Below, one piece after another: positions 44,227 to 55,738 of a stretch of DNA of 64,000 nucleotides. The DNA is from Siderastrea siderea. Taxonomy: Eukaryota; Cnidaria; Anthozoa; Scleractinia; Rhizangiidae. The stretch covers positions 48,383,230 through 48,447,229 of the forward strand of contig OZ034968.1 in NCBI GenBank assembly GCA_964030785.1, read 5' to 3'. The position numbers and the translations under genes were made by a program. A model generated the notes under the pieces. It was not told the DNA's origin. It saw only the letters and a list, made by a program, of their open reading frames with translations, and searched no databases. Numbering within the stretch: the first letter of the stretch is position 1; the number at the start of each line of letters is the position of its first letter.

Positions 44227-47200
44227 CCTCGAAATCCTCGATGAAGCCGCCATCGACGAAGAGACCAACCAGGAAGCGACCGAAATGGAAAAGAAGATTT
44301 CTCACGAAGAAAAAGATGTTAAACGCGTCGAAGAAACCCCAGCTTCACCATGTGGTCTATGTGGGCGTAAACACACGCAAAAATGCCCAGCGTTCGGCGC
44401 CACTTGCACCGCATGTGGAAAACGAAACCATCACGCAAACGTCTGCCGAAGTAAACCTCAAGAAAAGAAAGGCTATCAGCAAGACAAACCCCACTATCCG
44501 AAAGATTCCGGAACAAGACGCGATCAGCGAGGACGAAGAAATCATCGAAGACCAAGCAATCGTAATGGGAAAATTCACCAAGTGTCAGGTCACGAGGAAA
44601 TCGACCGGAAGTCCGATTCCAGCGACACATCGGGCGATGAATGTTTTATCCATGACCTCAAGATCCACAAAGCGAGCCAAGGCATTCAAAAGACCTGCAC
44701 TATCTTCATAAACGGCATCGAAACCACAGTTGAGCATGATACCAGCGCAGACACAAACATCATGGATGAATATCAGTTCCAAAAACTACAAACAGAAAGA
44801 CCGGAAATGGCACTTCAAGAATCGACAATCAAGCTAAAAGCACTCAACCACGACCTGCCAATCATAGAGATGCACCGTGAAAATTGAAAACCAGACGAGA
44901 GAAATCGAGGCAACTATTGTGGTGGTAAAAAGCAAGATTGACTCTCTACCTTTACTCGGAAGACCAAGCTTAGACGAACTTGGCATGCTAAAGATTGATG
45001 AAACTGGCGGATTAAAAGACCCAAACAAAGCCGTGAAGAAAGTCAAAAATGAGCATCCTGAGCTAGAGAAAATTCTACATCGATACAAGAATCTCTTTCA
45101 AGGAGTTGGCAAGGCAACAAGAGACGGCAAGAGATACAAATTCATCTGCCTATGAAAGAAGACGCCATACCAATCGCCCAGAAACCCAGACGCGTCCCAT
45201 ACCATCTCATTGAACCCCTCCAGGACAGAATTGAAGAGTTTATCAAGAATGACATCATGGAGAAAGTCCCTGACCACGAAGCGATCACCTGGGGCTCACC
45301 AATCGTCGTGCAACCAAAGCCCAAGAACCCTAAAGCCATCAGAGTTAGCCTGGACCTCCGCCTCCTGAACAAATCAATGCTCCACACACGAAACATTCAA
45401 GCCCCAATTACAGAAGATTTTGTTACAGAATTCAGAGACTGTAAGGTCTTTAGCAAACTAGACCTTAACCATGGTTACCATCAATTCTGCCTTGATCCCG
45501 AATCACGCAAGACCATGACCTTCTCTACTCCATGGGGAAACTACCGCTACAAACGCCTAGCCTTTGGAGGAGTCAACAGTCAAGACCTGTTTGACGCAGA
45601 GATCAGCAAGATTATATCAGGCATCCCGAAAGGTTCTCAATAACCGTGACGACATCATGATCGGTGGTAAAGACTGGGACGAGCACAACAAGTCTCTTGC
45701 ACAACTGCTGCAGAGACTGGAGGACCACAACCTGACCCTGCGACGTGAAAAGTGCGAATTCGGAAAAGCGTCCATTGACTTCCACGGACACTTGTTTACC
45801 CAAGAAGGCCTTAAACCAAGCCCAACGAAGATTCAAGCTGTCCAAAACTGTGCCCCACCAGCATCCAAAGAGGAACTCGTCTCTTTCCTCCAAATGGTAG
45901 CCTACCTATCCAGGTACATCAGTAACTTCTCCAGTCGGTGCGAACCACTGCGAAAGCTCACAAAAGTCAACGCGAAGTTTGAGTGGTCGACAGAACAAGA
46001 AAAAGCCTTCCAGGACTTGAAAGCCGCCATCACAGCAGCCCCAGTCCTAATCCCGTACCATCCAGAACGCCCGACCCTTGTTATCTATGATGGAAGCCCA
46101 GAAGGATTAGGAGGGGGATTGTTTCAGAAGACCAGCAAAGGATTTCAACCAGTACACTATGTGATCCGGACCTTAACTGACACAGAGAAGAGGTAATCTC
46201 AAATTGAGAGAGAAGCACTCGCAGCGGAATTCACTACAACAAGGCTCCAGATGTACCTGCTTGGCGCACCAAAGTTCCAGTTAGCAACAGACCACAAGCC
46301 ACTGCTTCCACTGTTCAACAACCCAACAGCTAAACCGTCACCGCGCATTGAAAGACTCGCCCTGAAAATGCAGAACCTCGACTTCGAGATGATTCACATC
46401 CCTGGTAAAGCCAACATGACTGACTACATGTCCAGACACCCACTGCCGTCTCGAGAAATATGTCATCGCCACTGTCCAATCAGAGCACGCTGTAGTCCTG
46501 GACAAAATCAAAGAGGAAACCGCAAAAGACAGAGAGCTTACAAAGCTCGCTGCAGCCATTCAAACGGGCAAATGGACCAAAACTGATCCAGACCTCAAAC
46601 CATACTTCGACCTGAGAGCAGAGCTATACATGGCAGAAGGACTGATCCTGAGAATCGACAGAATCATTCCCCCTGCATCATTCCCCCTGCATCATTCCAG
46701 CCCACAAGCAAGGACACTTGGGTATCAGCAAGACTAAAGAAATGCTACGCCGAAAGTATTGGTTCCCCGCCATGAACTCTCACATCGACAATGTTGTGAG
46801 CACTTGCTTTGACTGCCAGATAGCAACAAACGCGCAGCATACGGAACCAGCCAAATTGACGAAACTGCCAGAGAGACCCTAGGAAACCATCGAAATCGAC
46901 TTCTGTGGACCATTCCCAAGCAAAGAGTACGCACTGGTCATAACCGACCAATACTCAAGGTACCCAGAGATCGAGTTTGTTTACTCGACAGCCATCAAGC
47001 CAGTACGGAAGAAGTTGAAGAAAGTCGTCGCCACTCACGGAGTCCCCAAGACAGTCCAATCAGACAATGGACCACCATTTAACTCAGAAGAATTCAAAGA
47101 GTTTGCAGCAGAAATGGGGCTCACACACAAAAATCACACCACGACATCCCAAACCCCAGGGACAAGTGGAACGCTTCAACAAGCTCATGAACGAGACAGC

Positions 47201-47891
47201 TGCCATAGCCCGCGCAGAAGGTATTGATCTCCAGGAAGCCACCTAGGACATGCTCCAAGCATACAGGGAGACGCCACATCCAGCAACAGGGATTGCGCCG
47301 TACGAATTACTCATGCACAGAGCAATCCGTACAAGATTTGACCACTACCCAACAGAGAGAGCTAGCAGGGATGAAGAAATCAGGAGAAAAGACAGCAAAT
47401 ACAAAGAGAAATTGAAGTCGTACCATGACCGAAGATACAGAGCCAAGAAACACAAGTTCAAAGCCGGAGAAGCCGTTCTCCTGTAACGCGACAAGAAACG
47501 CAAAGGAAACACCCCATTCGAACCGTACATCTTTATTGCCACAAAGGTAATTGGCTCCACAATCCACGCCAGGAGAACCAGTGATGGGAAAACAGTGTGC
47601 CGAGATGCATCCAAATTTAAGCTGCTCAGAACAACCTACATCCCAGCAAGAGACAACCAAAGGAAAACACCTACTGTAAGACCAGTAGTACCACCAGCAG
47701 CTAAATGCCAGGCAGCACCAGCCGCCACCCAGGAAACAACACCAGTGGCAGCACCAATAGCCACCCAAGGTATTGTTACCCGATAAGTGCCAATTGAGGC
47801 AACGCCTACCAATCAACCCCTACCTCTGCGCAGATCACAGCGACAGACCAAATCTACATTTGATGGCCATCTGAAGGACTACACCAAATGA
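44227..47891 (+). pseudogene. Ty3/gypsy gag-pol, broken
   Basis: Zinc knuckle region CGLCGRKHTQKC then CTACGKRNHHANVC (about 44350..44455), protease core INGIETTVEHDTSADTN (about 44710; DTSA in place of DTGA), RT with RVSLDLRLLNKSMLHTRNIQ (about 45342) and KLDLNHGYHQF, a frameshift near 45630 before DDIMIGGKD, RNase H LVIYDGSPEGLGGGLFQ (about 46080) and TDHKPLLPLFNN, integrase HKQGHLGISKTKEMLRRKYW with CFDCQ zinc-binding Cys (46700..46820), ETIEIDFCGPFPSK and VQSDNGPPFNSEEFKEF (core Asp residues kept, about 46885 and 47060). It ends RRSQRQTKSTFDGHLKDYTK at 47891. Stops occur near 44885, 46197, 46880, 47224 and 47485. It copied RNA into DNA and inserted it when intact. Confidence 0.85.
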
Positions 47892-48151
47892 ACACTGAAT
47901 CGACTTTGAACATTGATCAGATGCTATCAACAAGGATTATGAACACTGGACACTTGTTTCGTTACTGACATTGACTGTGATTATCATTTGATTAGTATGA
48001 TTATACGGTGCCAGACATTGAATATGTATCATAGATTAGGTGTATGTTATCAATTATTATTCATTGATTAGGTGACTGATTAGGTGCATGTTAAGGAAAA
48101 CCAAGAACTAGTTTGAGACATGAATTTTGAGGAACTGATCTGAAGAAGGAG
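47892..48151 (+). other. Gypsy 3' untranslated region and polypurine tract
   Basis: AT-rich, noncoding, with repeated GATTAGGTG motifs. TGAAGAAGGAG directly before the 3' LTR is the likely polypurine tract. Confidence 0.65.
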
Positions 48152-48283
48152 TGTATCATTGATACACGTGATTTAATAATTTACTACCAATGTAACATGA
48201 TCATCCAAGAATGAGATTACAGTGAATTACATCTGAGAGTGAACGCGTGTAGTTGTCTTCCTTCGTCTTACCCGATCATTACA
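48152..48283 (+). repeat. Gypsy 3' LTR
   Basis: Starts TGTATCATTGATACACGTGA and ends CCCGATCATTACA, TG...CA bounded, followed by GGGTG. Its first 42 bases match the 5' remnant. Confidence 0.85.
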
Positions 48284-48288
48284 GGGTG
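48284..48288. other. Gypsy target-site duplication, right (GGGTG)
   Basis: Identical to 44171..44175. Confidence 0.8.
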
Positions 48289-49077
48289 AGCCGCGTGCAC
48301 GATGTCACGAGCATGCTTATCTCAAAATTGCAGAAAACTTGTTTCGAAGCTAACAATTTCTTAAACTAAACACAACAAGAACATGGTGGAAACAGCGATA
48401 GCATGCGCGTAACACGTTGAGTATGTGCTCGAGTCATCAGACTTGGAAAAGCAGGATTACCAATACCAAAGCTATTCGGACTGTAATTTGCCAAACTTAT
48501 TCCGTAAATAATGCGGATTTCCCGCTCTAAACGAACAGGGAAGGGCGAACCCTGAACGCAGCGAATTCCGAATTTTTACAACAACTCTTGGGGAAAGTTA
48601 GACTCAAACGGGCCTCTCGCTTGCGGGAAGAGCCATTACTCTCTAGAGGTACCAAGATCTAACCACGAACTGCACTGCAGCAATAACAAGACAAACTTCT
48701 TATGGAACGGCAAAGGCGACAAAATAAAAAGAAATGTAATGATAAATGACTATTCTCAAGGAGGACTTAAGATGATTGATATTCTTTCTTTTAACAAATC
48801 TCTTAAAGCAACCTGGATTAAAAAGTATCTTGACACTGAAAATGGAGGCAGTTGGAAAAATTTTTTTGATGCAGAACTCCAAAGATATGGAGGTAAATAA
48901 GCGATATTAGGAAATCTTAACCCAAAGGACATGCACAGTGTCATAAAGGTATCAGATCCTTTTGTCAAAGAAAGTCTTGAAATTTGGTCAGAGATCTCTT
49001 TCGAGGAAACGGTAACATCCTATAAACATCTTCGTTCATTACCTTTATTGCATAACTCACTTATAAGAATTGGAAAC

Positions 49078-49090
49078 AAACCTGTATTTT
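49078..49090. other. SINE target-site duplication, left
   Basis: AAACCTGTATTTT, repeated exactly at 49419..49431; removing the segment between restores the LINE frame. Confidence 0.85.
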
Positions 49091-49418
49091 GAAATTATGA
49101 ATATATGAAATTCATATATTTGAACTGCGGAATGAAGAAATTAATGTAAAGAAGATCCTTCTTTACATAAATATTCATTCCGCAGTTCAGATATATGAAT
49201 TTCATATATTCATAATTTCATCCTCATCTTTCCCGGGTATATTACGAACCAATTTAATGACCAGCTCTCAGTTGGCTTGTTAGCTCAATTGGTTAGAGCG
49301 CTGCACCGGTATCGCAGAGGTCAGGGTTCGAATCCCGGCAAGCCTGATTTTTCAGGCTTTCTTTTTGCAACTGCATAAGTTGCGTTAATAACTGCGAGGA
49401 TCTTCTTTACATTTATTT
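49091..49418 (+). mobile_element. tRNA-derived SINE insertion with foldback 5' part
   Basis: The plus-strand tRNA-like head is 49274..49344 (A box TAGCTCAATTGG, B box GGTTCGAATCC, acceptor GGCTTGT/GCAAGCC). The anticodon loop CCGGTAT lacks T33, so it is not a usable tRNA. The tail TTTTTCAGGC...GCGAGGATCTTC ends at the duplication. The first 180 bases are a palindrome: GAAATTATGAATATATGAAA...GAACTGCGGAATGAA against TTCATTCCGCAGTTCAG...TATTCATAATTTC, which is the family's own 3' tail motif in inverted orientation. So this is a composite of a tail fragment and a full unit inserted together. Confidence 0.8.
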
Positions 49419-49431
49419 AAACCTGTATTTT
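49419..49431. other. SINE target-site duplication, right
   Basis: Exact copy of 49078..49090. Confidence 0.85.
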
Positions 49432-50451
49432 ATCAAGACTGGTTTCTCAAGGGTATAAGCAAAGTCAATCATTTAATGGACGACTCCTTTAACTTCCTCT
49501 CCCACACATCTTTCCAAAACAAATATAACCTCCGAGTCAAACCTCTAACTTTTTTTTGGAATGATCGCAGCAATCAACCATCTGTGCATCCAATTTGCAT
49601 GAAACCAGCCGGACAGCCACGAGAGCTTTTCATCAGTTTTTATGAAAAATACAAAGCCATCCCGACTTGCATATAAGAAGCTATTATCAAAAAGGGGTCA
49701 ACAACCCATATCAAGTCAACAAAATGGCAACAGGATATCGACACTGATCAAAAAGTCAACTGGAAAGCAGTTTACCAGCTGGCCTCTCACTGCACAAAGA
49801 GCTCAAAACTTATTGTTTTTAATTTTAAATTTCTATATCGGCGACTATCAACCAACAGTTTCTTACATAAATTAGGATTCACAGACAGTGAAAAGTGCAC
49901 TTTCTGTCTAAACGAAACAGAACACCTGTTACATCTATTTTGGACATGTGAGAAAACCCAGTCCTTCTGGAATAGTTTATTTTCATGGCTGCAGTCCGGC
50001 AGGATCATTGAGAAAGACTCTAGGTCTCCTGAGGCAGACGCTGCTTTGGGTCTGAGGCCGGATAACTCCAAATATGAACTACAAATCAATTTTTGTTTCT
50101 TGATAGCAAAATATTTTATTTGGATCTGCAAACTTAAAGAATGCACTCCAAAATTGAACGATTTTTTATCGTACTTACGTCACTTTTTTAAAATAGAAAA
50201 CGACGGTAGAACAGTTGCAAAGAAATGGGAACCTCTTCTGCCAATCTTGCAATGACAGACCTGACCCCCAAGAATCAATTTACAAACCTAACAAAACCTC
50301 TTGGACCTTTCAACCCGGTAGGACTTTTGCACCATAGCATTACAGAAATGTATCAGTTTTTTTTTATTCCTTTCGCTTCCTTTCATTTCGCTTCCTGTGC
50401 TGTTTAGCTAATTAGTGTTTTTTTCCTGTTAAATAAAGCATTGTTAAAAAA

Positions 50452-50660
50452 GTAGTGTATTGTAAATAATTTCTTGTAAGGGACTTATTGTAAGTACTGT
50501 GACGTGTATTGTAAGTAAGTTACTGCAAGTAATGTATTGTAAGTACTGTAACGTGTATTGTAAGTTAAGTTACTGTAAAAAAACACAACTAAAAAAAAAA
50601 TTTATATATATACATATATATATAAAACACACACACACACACACAAAAAAAAACAAGACA
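50452..50660. repeat. TATTGTAAGTA-type minisatellite and TA/CA microsatellites
   Basis: Variants of GTATTGTAAGTA and GTTACTGTAAGTA recur from 50457 to 50577, followed by short TATATA (50603..50624) and CA (50627..50644) runs. Confidence 0.7.
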
Positions 50661-51115
50661 ATTTGACTTTGGTTCCAAAAGCAGTTTATTCTTCACGCTT
50701 GTGATCGTCGTATTTTAATATGTGTAATCGACACGCCAAGAAATGCAACCGACGAAAGTTACCATAGAGCTTAATTTTATACGATTTCTACACGGGTATG
50801 TTGTTAACAAAATACTGTAAGTACTCTAACATAAAGATGTGAAAAGAAATTACCAATGAACAGAAAATTATTTGAAGATAAAGCTAGTTGTTAAAAATTC
50901 TATTTTAACACGAGAGTTTCATGATGGTATTTTTTAGATAGCGGGGAAAGTACTTTCTAAAATTAAGTTAAATTAAAATTTGGAGGTGAATTAAACCGGG
51001 GACGTTTGATGAGTTGTAGAGTGTTAACGAGCAAGCCCTTACCGCTTCGTGACACCAAGCAAACAAGCAAGCAAGCAAGCAAACAAACTACTTAAAGTAT
51101 TCATAAGTGAATATG

Positions 51116-51160
<45 letters not shown>

Positions 51161-52436
51161 CGACGACGTTTTTTTAATACACGGTATGTGTTACAGCCAT
51201 AGGGTCCCATAGGCTTGTGGGACCGTATAAATGAAACAAAACTGATTAATGAGACCGATATTTACTGACAGGTCAGCTAAACTATTTATTATCAAAACAA
51301 GTCGGCAAAAGCACTCTTGAATCAGCAACTTAAATTTAACGAGAAAGATATTAAACTATAGTACCCCGCAGAAAACTACGAAGTGTACAAATTTCTACCC
51401 TTTAAATTTCCCCTACTTTCAGAATGACAAAAAGGAAGCAAATGAAAGTCGACGTCAACGCGTAGAGTGACTCCACTTAACCTATGAAACAACAATTGAT
51501 ATTCAGTATCTTTTTCTTGAAAATAAACAAACGAAAACACGGGAACTTTGTGGAATGTGAAGGGGAAAGACAGAGAATTGAACTTTCTCTTTGTGTTTTC
51601 GAGAACACGGTTTGTGGCAATAAGAGGGAGGCCCAAGACTTCGATTATACGTGCTGTTCTCAAGTCCTTGAAACGGCCAAATTTCTTTTCGTTACTCGTG
51701 GAAATGCGATTTTTTAGATAGAGGGCTTTCTGTGCTGCGGTCATGTAGAGAAAGAGCGAGACCACGTGGAGAAGAGAGAGAGGCCAGGTCTTTTTTATCG
51801 GTTCTTTTCGGTTTTCAAAAAATAAGATTTCCATACCTTTAATACAACCCCTTTATCTAAAAATGAAGTGTATACGTAAACACCCAGGAACTTAATATGG
51901 AGTATTTCTAACCATTATAATTCATGTTCTCACACATATTGAACACACTGTTATTGCTGTCCACACGAAAGAAATCGGATTCAGTTTCAATTTTGTCTAT
52001 CCATACTATTCTAGGACCAGTTTGAGAAAGAATCGTCATGGCCCAGTCTCAGAGTTAACTAATGTGTGAAGTTCTTCTCTGGACTGGAATTTTCCTTAAG
52101 TTAACTTTTGCCTCTGCGAATGGGATTTTTGCAAAACTTGGGTTGGGAAATGGGATTTCTACTCAGTATCGTTGTCGTTAATAACTGATTTTCCATACCA
52201 ATCAATGGGTTTTACATACTGCTAAGACCACTAAGGTACAGTCAACCGCCGTCTTACTGCCTTGTTATAATTATATAGGGCAACGGTCTCCGTAGCAGGG
52301 AAGGGTCATGGCATGGTGTTCTTGTTCAGCGCTCTTGAAAACGAATGAAAAAATGCTACCACAAACATACATGCAACACTTGGGAACCGAATACCAAAAA
52401 TGTTCAAAACGCCTAATCAGCGATGGCTTTGACATA
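50661..52436. other. Unassigned sequence with CAAG and GAT runs
   Basis: A CAAG-type run is at 51058..51082 and a GAT/GAC triplet run at 51116..51168. The minus-strand frame 51834..51376 (152 codons) shows no family motif and is overlapped on the plus strand. Nothing else is recognisable. Confidence 0.4.
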
Positions 52437-52862
52437 GCATAGCATAACATAACATAACATAACATAACATAACATAACATAACATAACATAACATAACAA
52501 ACATAACACAACACAACACAACACAACACAACACAACACAACACAACAACACAACACAACACAACACAACACAACAACACAACACAACACAACACAACAC
52601 AACACAACACAACACAACACAACACAACACAACACAACACAACACAACACAACACAACACAACACAACACAACACAACACAACACAACACAACACAACAC
52701 AACACAACACAACACAACACAACACAACACAACACAACACAACACAACACAACACAACACAACACAACACAACACAACACAACACAACACAACACAACAC
52801 AACACAACACAACACAACACAACACAACACAACACAACACAACATAACATAACATAACATAA
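52437..52862. repeat. Large pentanucleotide microsatellite, CACAA core with CATAA borders
   Basis: CATAA units at 52437..52500, CACAA units from about 52505 to 52840, and CATAA again to 52861. Two one-step slips (CAACAACAC) occur at about 52545 and 52573; after that about 52 units are perfect. Because 5 is not a multiple of 3, all minus-strand frames stay open and give Cys/Val/Leu repeats, which are not genes. Confidence 0.95.
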
Positions 52863-55706
52863 ATACTCCAAATGTTCGGATAAAAGAAATGGTTTCTATC
52901 TTGCCGAACTGGTAATATTGATAATTTGACTGTTATTGGTTTTTCATTGGGGGGGAAACAATTCTTCAAACCTTCAAAGCGGTTCTTTTTAAATTGAGTT
53001 TTGATCAATCAATCGAACAAGTTTCATCAACAGAGAATTCTTGACAACATTGACACTTATCAAAGATCATCAAAGGTAGTTTTGTCCTCGTTTCAATACA
53101 TACCTCTACATAAGGGACTTCTTCAATGTATTGTTTTTGTAGTCGGAAATGTTGTCTTTTGGTTAATTCTGTCCTTCTGCTCCTTTAAGACATATAATCC
53201 CGAAGTGGTGTCCATGTACGCGTTGCTCAATCCTGAACTCCGTTTGAAGGACAACCTTGCCTGATTGCAGTATTTTCGAAACTCCGTTGTTTTTAAGATT
53301 TTCAAGCACATTCCACTTTGGTAGAAGTACTTGCTCTCCATCGCATACGTTTCCAATCCTCGTTTAGGTTAAGAATCGTTGACATGTAAATAATTGTACA
53401 GTGGTATAAACAGTAAGCTAAAGTCCACCACCGCTTTCGAAAACATGATATTTGTGAACGAACGCTGCGAACGTTTGCAAACATTTAGAGATAAGTTCAG
53501 TTTTCACGGAGTTCAAATAGGCTCTTCAGGCAGACGATAAATCAAAACAAGTACAGAAAGCAGCCTGTCTTACCAGGATTAAGACAATCTTTGTTCCCAA
53601 GGTGTAAAAGAAGCATTAGTCGCCATTCTGAACGAAGTGCCGATGAATTCACTTGAGATAGAATCAATCTGCACGAGGAGGAAAACATTCCGCTATATTT
53701 GGTGCCAAGGATCCAATGATTTGAAAACAAACGATGTAATGTTCAATCGACAAGCACCGATCCATCCAAAACGTCACCTTTTCAAAGGTAAAGAAAGTCA
53801 TCAGGGCGAAAGAAATGCCCAACGAAATAAACCAGGAATAAACAGACTTGAAACCGCGTGCCGAGAGTTTCACTGGCGAAAAATGTAGTACGCATGCGCT
53901 GCGCAAAACATCACGTGTCAGGTTTCCAGCGATGTAATTGGTTCAGAAGCGAAAATGCCCGCGAGAAAAGAATTAGGAAAAGGAGTGATGGCTGCCGTGT
54001 TACGGCGATAGCCAGACGGTTTTTTTTCACGTCCGCGAGAAATCGAAACTAGATTTGTCCTCGTTATTAAGTGGATCATATTCTGTAGGCAATTTAGCAT
54101 CCTGGGACAGTTCAACCAATGCTGCCAGTCGGTTTATTTTTCTGAAGTCGACGTCGGAAGATGCTGCCTCGCGAGGAAAAATGGCACAGAAAAGGTCAGT
54201 GATTTGAACGTTTTTGCTTGGTGTAAGTTTCATGCCACCCGGTCCAAAAAGAAATTATAAAAGGGTAAAAAGTCGATTTCTGGGCTTTCTGTAGATATAT
54301 GACTTGGCTTGGACCGGGTGGCAGGGAAGTGATAATTTCCTGATACGTGTAGACTGTTTTGGGTGAATAATTCGTACCATGTCGATTATCATGGATGTTG
54401 TTCAGATAGTATCTTATTGCGGTATTTTAATACAAGTTATGACTACGAGATGTAAGCTTACTTTCTTTACTCGTTTATGTAGATTAAGCCTATGCATGAC
54501 TTTCTGTAAGCATGCTTTGCAGAGTTACGATATTTTGTTTGCCTTTTGTAATTTCCACAATCCATTTTTGTATCATTTCATGCTGATAAAAAATGTGTAG
54601 GTTGACAATAAATTTTCAACGTGTGGATTATTTTAATGTGTCTTAAGGTTTTTCACTCTCTGTTATAAAGATGTTTGTTGGTTATATGACGAGCAAGAAC
54701 CAGATGGAAACATTTAAGCATTTAAGTGTAAATTTTTGAAAATTACACATTTTTAGGAAGTAGATTTTTCACTCTTTGTTATAAACATTGCTTGATGAGC
54801 AAGAACCTTTTGGGGTATTTCCTGTTTTATATTTAATTTTTTTTTTGGTTTTGTTTTTAGTTGTCAGTCAATTATTTATCTGTTGCTGTAGTGTACCCCA
54901 AGGGAATATATTTATTTTCATTCTGAAACATTTTTGTACCCCCATCCCTTTTTTGCTTGGGGCACCTCCCCTGTAAGCTCATCAGGATATGCAATTGCTA
55001 ACTCTGATCTGTTTTTAGTACATAAAAATATACTGTTCTTACAGTTATTATAGTCATGGACAAAAATTACAATATTATTGGCCCAAAATTGGCAGTCACG
55101 AGAGTCACTAATACTAGGAAAATGATGCTTGTCATAGACACAGGCACATTGGGAATCAAGCTTGGTTTAAATTTTCGTAAAAATAATTTTCATAACCCCT
55201 GCTTTACCTTTAGGTGTTGTCTTTGCCCCAGAAATGCTGGATGCAGGGTAGTTTCCGTTGAATGTGCACTTTTTAGCCCAGGATCATCAACTGTTTTTTT
55301 TTTAGTGTTAACATAATCCTTGTCCAAAATGATAGTGGTACTAAATGCTTTCAAAATGTAACGTTTCAGATCTTACCACCTTACACCCTCCTTTGATAAT
55401 CAGAATAAAAAAAATGCTTACTTGCCTTTGTTTTTAAGTGTTGTCAAGAGGTGCTTTTTGATTAATTTCAAAACTGATTTAATGTCACCATTTGTATCAT
55501 ATGTTTGTTGTTGTTTTTCAGACCAAGATGAAAAAGTTTTCATGGGAGACTGAGCAAAAAAAATGGAAACACGCATTGGCAACAGGACATTATTCATGTT
55601 GCATGGTGATGAATGTACATGTGTAAAAGGACATTATATTGTGGGGAGAATGCAAATAAACATGCTCTTTGCAGCAGCACTTCATATCTTGTATCTTCTC
55701 ACCTTT

Positions 55707-55738
<32 letters not shown>

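Larger units (their letters stand above)
44176..48283 (+). mobile_element. Ty3/gypsy retrotransposon with truncated 5' LTR
   Basis: It is bounded by a 5-bp duplication GGGTG, a 5' LTR remnant (44176..44226), a gag-pol region and a complete 132-bp 3' LTR (48152..48283). Order protease, RT, RNase H, integrase is that of the gypsy group. The 5' LTR breaks off after CTACCAATGT and joins Gag coding sequence, so the rest of the LTR, the primer-binding site and the start of gag are deleted. It sits 160 bp beyond the BEL 3' LTR on the same strand. Confidence 0.85.
48685..50451 (+). pseudogene. L1/Tx1-like LINE, C-terminal RT region, split by a SINE
   Basis: The plus strand encodes KTNFLWNGKGDKIKRNVMIN, YSQGGLKMIDILSFNKSLKA and TWIKKYLDTENGGSWKNFFD up to NKPVF at 49090, then after a SINE resumes YQDWFLKGISKVNHLM at 49432. 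It ends with a zinc-binding-like KCTFCLNETEHLLHLFWTCE (C-x2-C...H...H..C, about 49895..49950) and stops at about 50255. This is the segment downstream of the RT in L1/Tx1-type LINEs (zf-RVT-like). RT catalytic blocks and endonuclease are absent by 5' truncation. One stop at 48898 and frameshifts near 49500..49680 break it. The 3' UTR has AATAAA at 50432 and a weak A-rich tail near 50445. Confidence 0.75.

Noticed and set aside
51376..51834. 152-codon minus-strand open frame
   Set aside because: No recognisable motif, no splice or start context, and overlapping open frames on the other strand; likely chance.
52271..53008. Long minus-strand open frames of Cys/Val/Leu repeats (up to 245 codons)
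   Set aside because: They are translations of the CACAA pentanucleotide array, which has no stop in any minus-strand frame; not genes.
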